Assembly: GCA_937907585.1 (NCBI GenBank)
Contig: CALCVH010000063.1
Span: 1 to 52,117 of the forward strand
DNA from: an uncultured Bacillota bacterium
GTDB taxonomy: Bacteria > Bacillota_I > Bacilli_A > Izemoplasmatales > UBA1188
Reading direction: 5' to 3'
Length of the DNA: 52,117 nucleotides
The notes under the pieces: generated by a model
Told to the model about the DNA's origin: nothing
What the model saw: the letters and a program-made list of their open reading frames with translations, nothing else
Database searches by the model: none
Translations under genes and position numbers: made by a program
Part shown: positions 50,415-52,117 of the stretch, one piece after another
Layout of the letters: every line of letters begins with the position of its first letter
Position numbering within the stretch: position 1 is the first letter of the stretch

Positions 50415-51110
50415 ATGAAAGATCCTTATGTATATGAAGGTACTAATGTACTAATCAATTTAGCAAATATTAAGGAACAAGATAAACTTGATAATTTTGA
50501 AACGACTTTATCACGTGTCGCAATCGTAGAATTATTAAAAAACCCTATTAATATAACTTCAACAAAAGATATATTTGAAATTCATAAAAGATTGTTTAAA
50601 GAAGTATATTCTTGGGCAGGAAACCCTAGAACAATAAACATTTATAAAACAGAACCGGTTCTTGGAGGCTTATCTGTCAATTATTCTGATCATAATCAAA
50701 TTATGAAAGATTTAAACAAAATTCAAAATGATATTGATTCAGTTGATTGGGTAAATAGTAGTAAAAAAGATATAATATCAAAAGTTGTTAGGGTTATATC
50801 TAGTTTATGGCAAGTACATGCTTTTAGAGAAGGCAATACAAGAACTATCTGTCTATATTTATATTTTTTTATGAAGAAATACAACTTGAAGCTTAATGTT
50901 GATTTTATTGGGGAACATTCAAAATTTTTTAGAAATGCGCTTGTGCTTGCTTCAATAGGAGAATATAGTGAATATGAACATTTAGAAATGATATTATCAG
51001 ATGCTATAAGTTTAAAGAAAATAATAAATGGTGAATCAAAATATCAAACAATAAAAGATTATAATCTAGAAAAATATGAATATAATTATCATCATTTGAA
51101 GAAAGATTAA
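50415..51110 (+). CDS. Fic-domain toxin
   Basis: 231 residues. The motif HAFREGNTRT (H135) is the toxin-type variant of HPFxxGNGR, as in VbhT/Doc-like Fic proteins; KRLFKEVYSWAGNPRTINIYK is the conserved N-terminal flap. It would AMPylate a host target such as a topoisomerase, by family analogy. No inhibitory motif is seen in it, so inhibition should come from the RelB-like partner. GAGGAG lies upstream. Confidence 0.88.
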   Translation: MKDPYVYEGTNVLINLANIKEQDKLDNFETTLSRVAIVELLKNPINITSTKDIFEIHKRLFKEVYSWAGNPRTINIYKTEPVLGGLSVNYSDHNQIMKDLNKIQNDIDSVDWVNSSKKDIISKVVRVISSLWQVHAFREGNTRTICLYLYFFMKKYNLKLNVDFIGEHSKFFRNALVLASIGEYSEYEHLEMILSDAISLKKIINGESKYQTIKDYNLEKYEYNYHHLKKD

Positions 51111-51156
51111 TTATTATTGTGTTATATCAAGAAGGGAATTGATGGAGGAACTATAA

Positions 51157-51360
51157 ATGGACGCAAGAGCAAGTAATATAATAAGATTTATTGATGGAAA
51201 TGATAAAAATTTATAATTCCCATATATCAAAGACCTTACAGTTGGAAAAGAACAAATTGTAAGCAATTATTAAAGATTTAGTTGCTGAATATAAAAACAA
51301 TTATCTAACATATTTTTTTCTAAGCTTAGCGTATGTGGAAGCAGTAGTATGTTATTTGTC
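51157..51360 (+). pseudogene. DUF262 (GmrSD-like) gene fragment with frameshifts
   Basis: ATG 51157, with AGGA upstream, begins MDARASNIIRFIDGNDKN and stops at 51214-51216. In the next frame the sequence continues FIIPIYQRPYSWKRTNCKQLL, the hallmark of DUF262, then after a second one-base loss DLVAEYKNNYLTYFFLSLAYVE. Two missing bases therefore break a normal N-terminus (DUF262 is the nucleotide-dependent half of type IV restriction enzymes such as GmrSD). Homology ends near 51350; the DGQQR motif is absent. The first shift lies on AAATTTA, a classic -1 slippery heptamer read as A AAT TTA before the stop, but the second break argues for decay or sequencing error. Confidence 0.7.
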
Positions 51361-51388
51361 TCCTAGCCTTAAAGGCGGAGGCTTTTTC
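51360..51388 (+). terminator. Hairpin with T-tract after the DUF262 fragment
   Basis: CTCC..GCCT pairs with AGGC..GGAG, followed by TTTTTCTT. Confidence 0.5.
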
Positions 51389-51401
51389 TTATTACACGAA
51401 A

Positions 51402-51440
51402 GGGTGTTTCGAGGGTGTTTCAAAATTTAAGGGGTGTTTC
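51402..51440 (+). repeat. Three GGGTGTTTC direct repeats
   Basis: Copies at 51402-51410, 51413-51421 and 51432-51440. Spacing is uneven (11 and 19 bases). No gene nearby is intact. Confidence 0.7.
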
Positions 51441-51482
51441 ATTTGTATTACCACACTTGTTCTTATACATATTGAAACAACT

Positions 51483-51525
51483 GTGTTGATACGAGATTTC
51501 TATCTCAAATCAGCACTTTTTCTTT
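51483..51525 (+). terminator. Long intrinsic terminator-like hairpin
   Basis: GTGTTGAT (51483-51490) / ATCAGCAC (51509-51516), a 2x2 internal loop, then GAGAT/ATCTC around TTCT, followed by a long T-rich tract. Confidence 0.7.
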
Positions 51526-51614
51526 ATTTTTAGGCATTTTTGGTAGGGTTCAAGTCCCGTATTAATCAAATTGCCTAATTTTTATTGGCTCAAAATTAGC
51601 ATCAATTGTGTATT

Positions 51615-51655
51615 ACCACGAAAGGTCTTGAAAAACCACGAAAGCACCACGAAAG
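51615..51655 (+). repeat. Three ACCACGAAAG direct repeats
   Basis: Copies start at 51615, 51635 and 51646; a degenerate copy (ACACGAAAGG) lies at 51393. Just before a recombinase remnant. Confidence 0.7.
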
Positions 51656-51661
51656 CTCTCT

Positions 51662-51926
51662 AATTACCATTTTAAATTAGAAGGATACTACCATAAAGAA
51701 CATGCAAAAATACTAAGTGATATTGATAACGCTAAAAAAGCAATTAGAAAAGAGACGACTTCAAGCCGATTATATTAGAGCATTTATAGTCGAGCTTGAC
51801 TCAAAGCCTAATTTAATTGAAGAATATGATATTGATATTAGGTCATATTTAATTGAAAAAGCAATAGTAAATCAAGATGGAAGCATCACGTTCATTTTCA
51901 ATAACGGAAAAGAAATTAAAATTTAA
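51662..51926 (+). pseudogene. C-terminal remnant of a serine recombinase, frameshifted
   Basis: One frame (from 51662) reads FKLEGYYHKEHAKILSDIDNAKKAIRK; a one-base shift near 51750 continues RRLQADYIRAFIVELDSKPN and ends VNQDGSITFIFNNGKEIKI. This tail (FIxxLxxxxxLIxEYDxxL...DGxIxFxFxxGxEI) is that of large serine recombinases of transposons and phages. The catalytic domain is absent. It suggests that a mobile element once integrated here. Confidence 0.55.
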
Positions 51927-52062
51927 ACTGCGCAGTTTTTGATAGTACAGTAGAGACACCAGTGCATTCTTCTTGCTTTGGCGTTTTTTCTTTACAAAAA
52001 TATCTCAAGATAGTAGGCAAAATTAGTTCTATATAGTACAATATATTAAGAGGTGAGAATAT

Positions 52063-52117
52063 ATGGTCGTTTGCATTAAAGACAAAATCAAAAATATTAA
52101 CGCTGTCATTGGATGTA
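52063..52117 (+). CDS. Start of a truncated gene at the window edge
   Basis: ATG 52063 with a strong AAGAGGTGAG site and TACAAT (about 52037) upstream; reads MVVCIKDKIKNINAVIGC and leaves the window. Too short to identify. Confidence 0.5.
   Translation, partial: MVVCIKDKIKNINAVIGC

Noticed and set aside
51541..51580. GGGTTCAAGTCCC like a tRNA T-arm, hinting at a tRNA or att site
   Set aside because: Only three T-stem pairs form and no other tRNA arms can be folded around it; chance or a very decayed end.

Overview
The window comes from an AT-rich, probably anaerobic member of the Bacillota, of the Erysipelotrichia / RF39 / Acholeplasma-like gut type. The reasons are: very low GC; Bacillus-like -35/-10 boxes and AGGAGG ribosome sites; lipoprotein signals; a class III (oxygen-sensitive) ribonucleotide reductase; and sugar ABC systems without their own ATPase. 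The standard code is used: Trp is TGG, and TGA acts as a stop at 31483-31485 and 33615-33617. The exact taxon is inference.

Region A (about 1-20.9 kb, and in the same codon style 28.1-30.5 kb and 44.1-46.6 kb) is host-like sugar metabolism. A Gfo/Idh/MocA oxidoreductase is followed by a large operon (1631-14681): a lipoprotein glycosidase-like enzyme, a sugar-binding lipoprotein, two ABC permeases, a nucleoside-hydrolase-like enzyme and a 1874-residue modular cell-surface protein. Then come a cytoplasmic (GH-D-like) glycosidase, an AraC regulator, a GH3 beta-glucosidase and a GH43 enzyme. The likely flow is: glycan bound and cut outside, oligosaccharides imported, trimming inside by GH3/GH43/GH-D, AraC sensing a sugar. 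A 15-bp motif occurs both before the big operon and in the AraC/GH3 divergent region, and is the best candidate operator. A second sugar cassette (TetR, SLC45/GPH-like symporter, alpha/beta hydrolase) lies at 43.5-46.6 kb.

Region B (21-28 kb) is accessory: two AAA+/DUF4143 ATPases, each fronted by an array of 32- or 33-bp-spaced direct repeats ending in its promoter; an XRE repressor facing an orphan acidic protein; a Schlafen-AlbA_2 regulator with twin operators; and an IS3 remnant.

Region C (30.6-43.2 kb) is a run of conflict- or phage-like cassettes: a DUF3990 toxin with an antitoxin fused to a pyrophosphatase-like domain; a three-gene DUF4238 / coiled-coil / four-TM operon; a small HTH gene; and a tightly overlapped operon of an unnamed small protein, NrdG, an ATP-cone-less NrdD, a metallophosphoesterase, a dNMP/deoxynucleoside kinase, a protein joining leucine-rich repeats to a DNA methyltransferase, and a DnaQ-like exonuclease.

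Region D (46.7-52.1 kb) holds a class II Fic protein, an AbrB-ABC transporter operon, a RelB/Fic toxin-antitoxin pair, and a decayed end with a DUF262 (GmrSD-like) pseudogene, a serine-recombinase tail and short repeats.

Strongest candidates for something undescribed are the phased repeat arrays before the DUF4143 ATPases, the LRR-methyltransferase fusion inside the RNR operon, and the antitoxin-pyrophosphatase fusion. All product names come from reading motifs; no database search was run.
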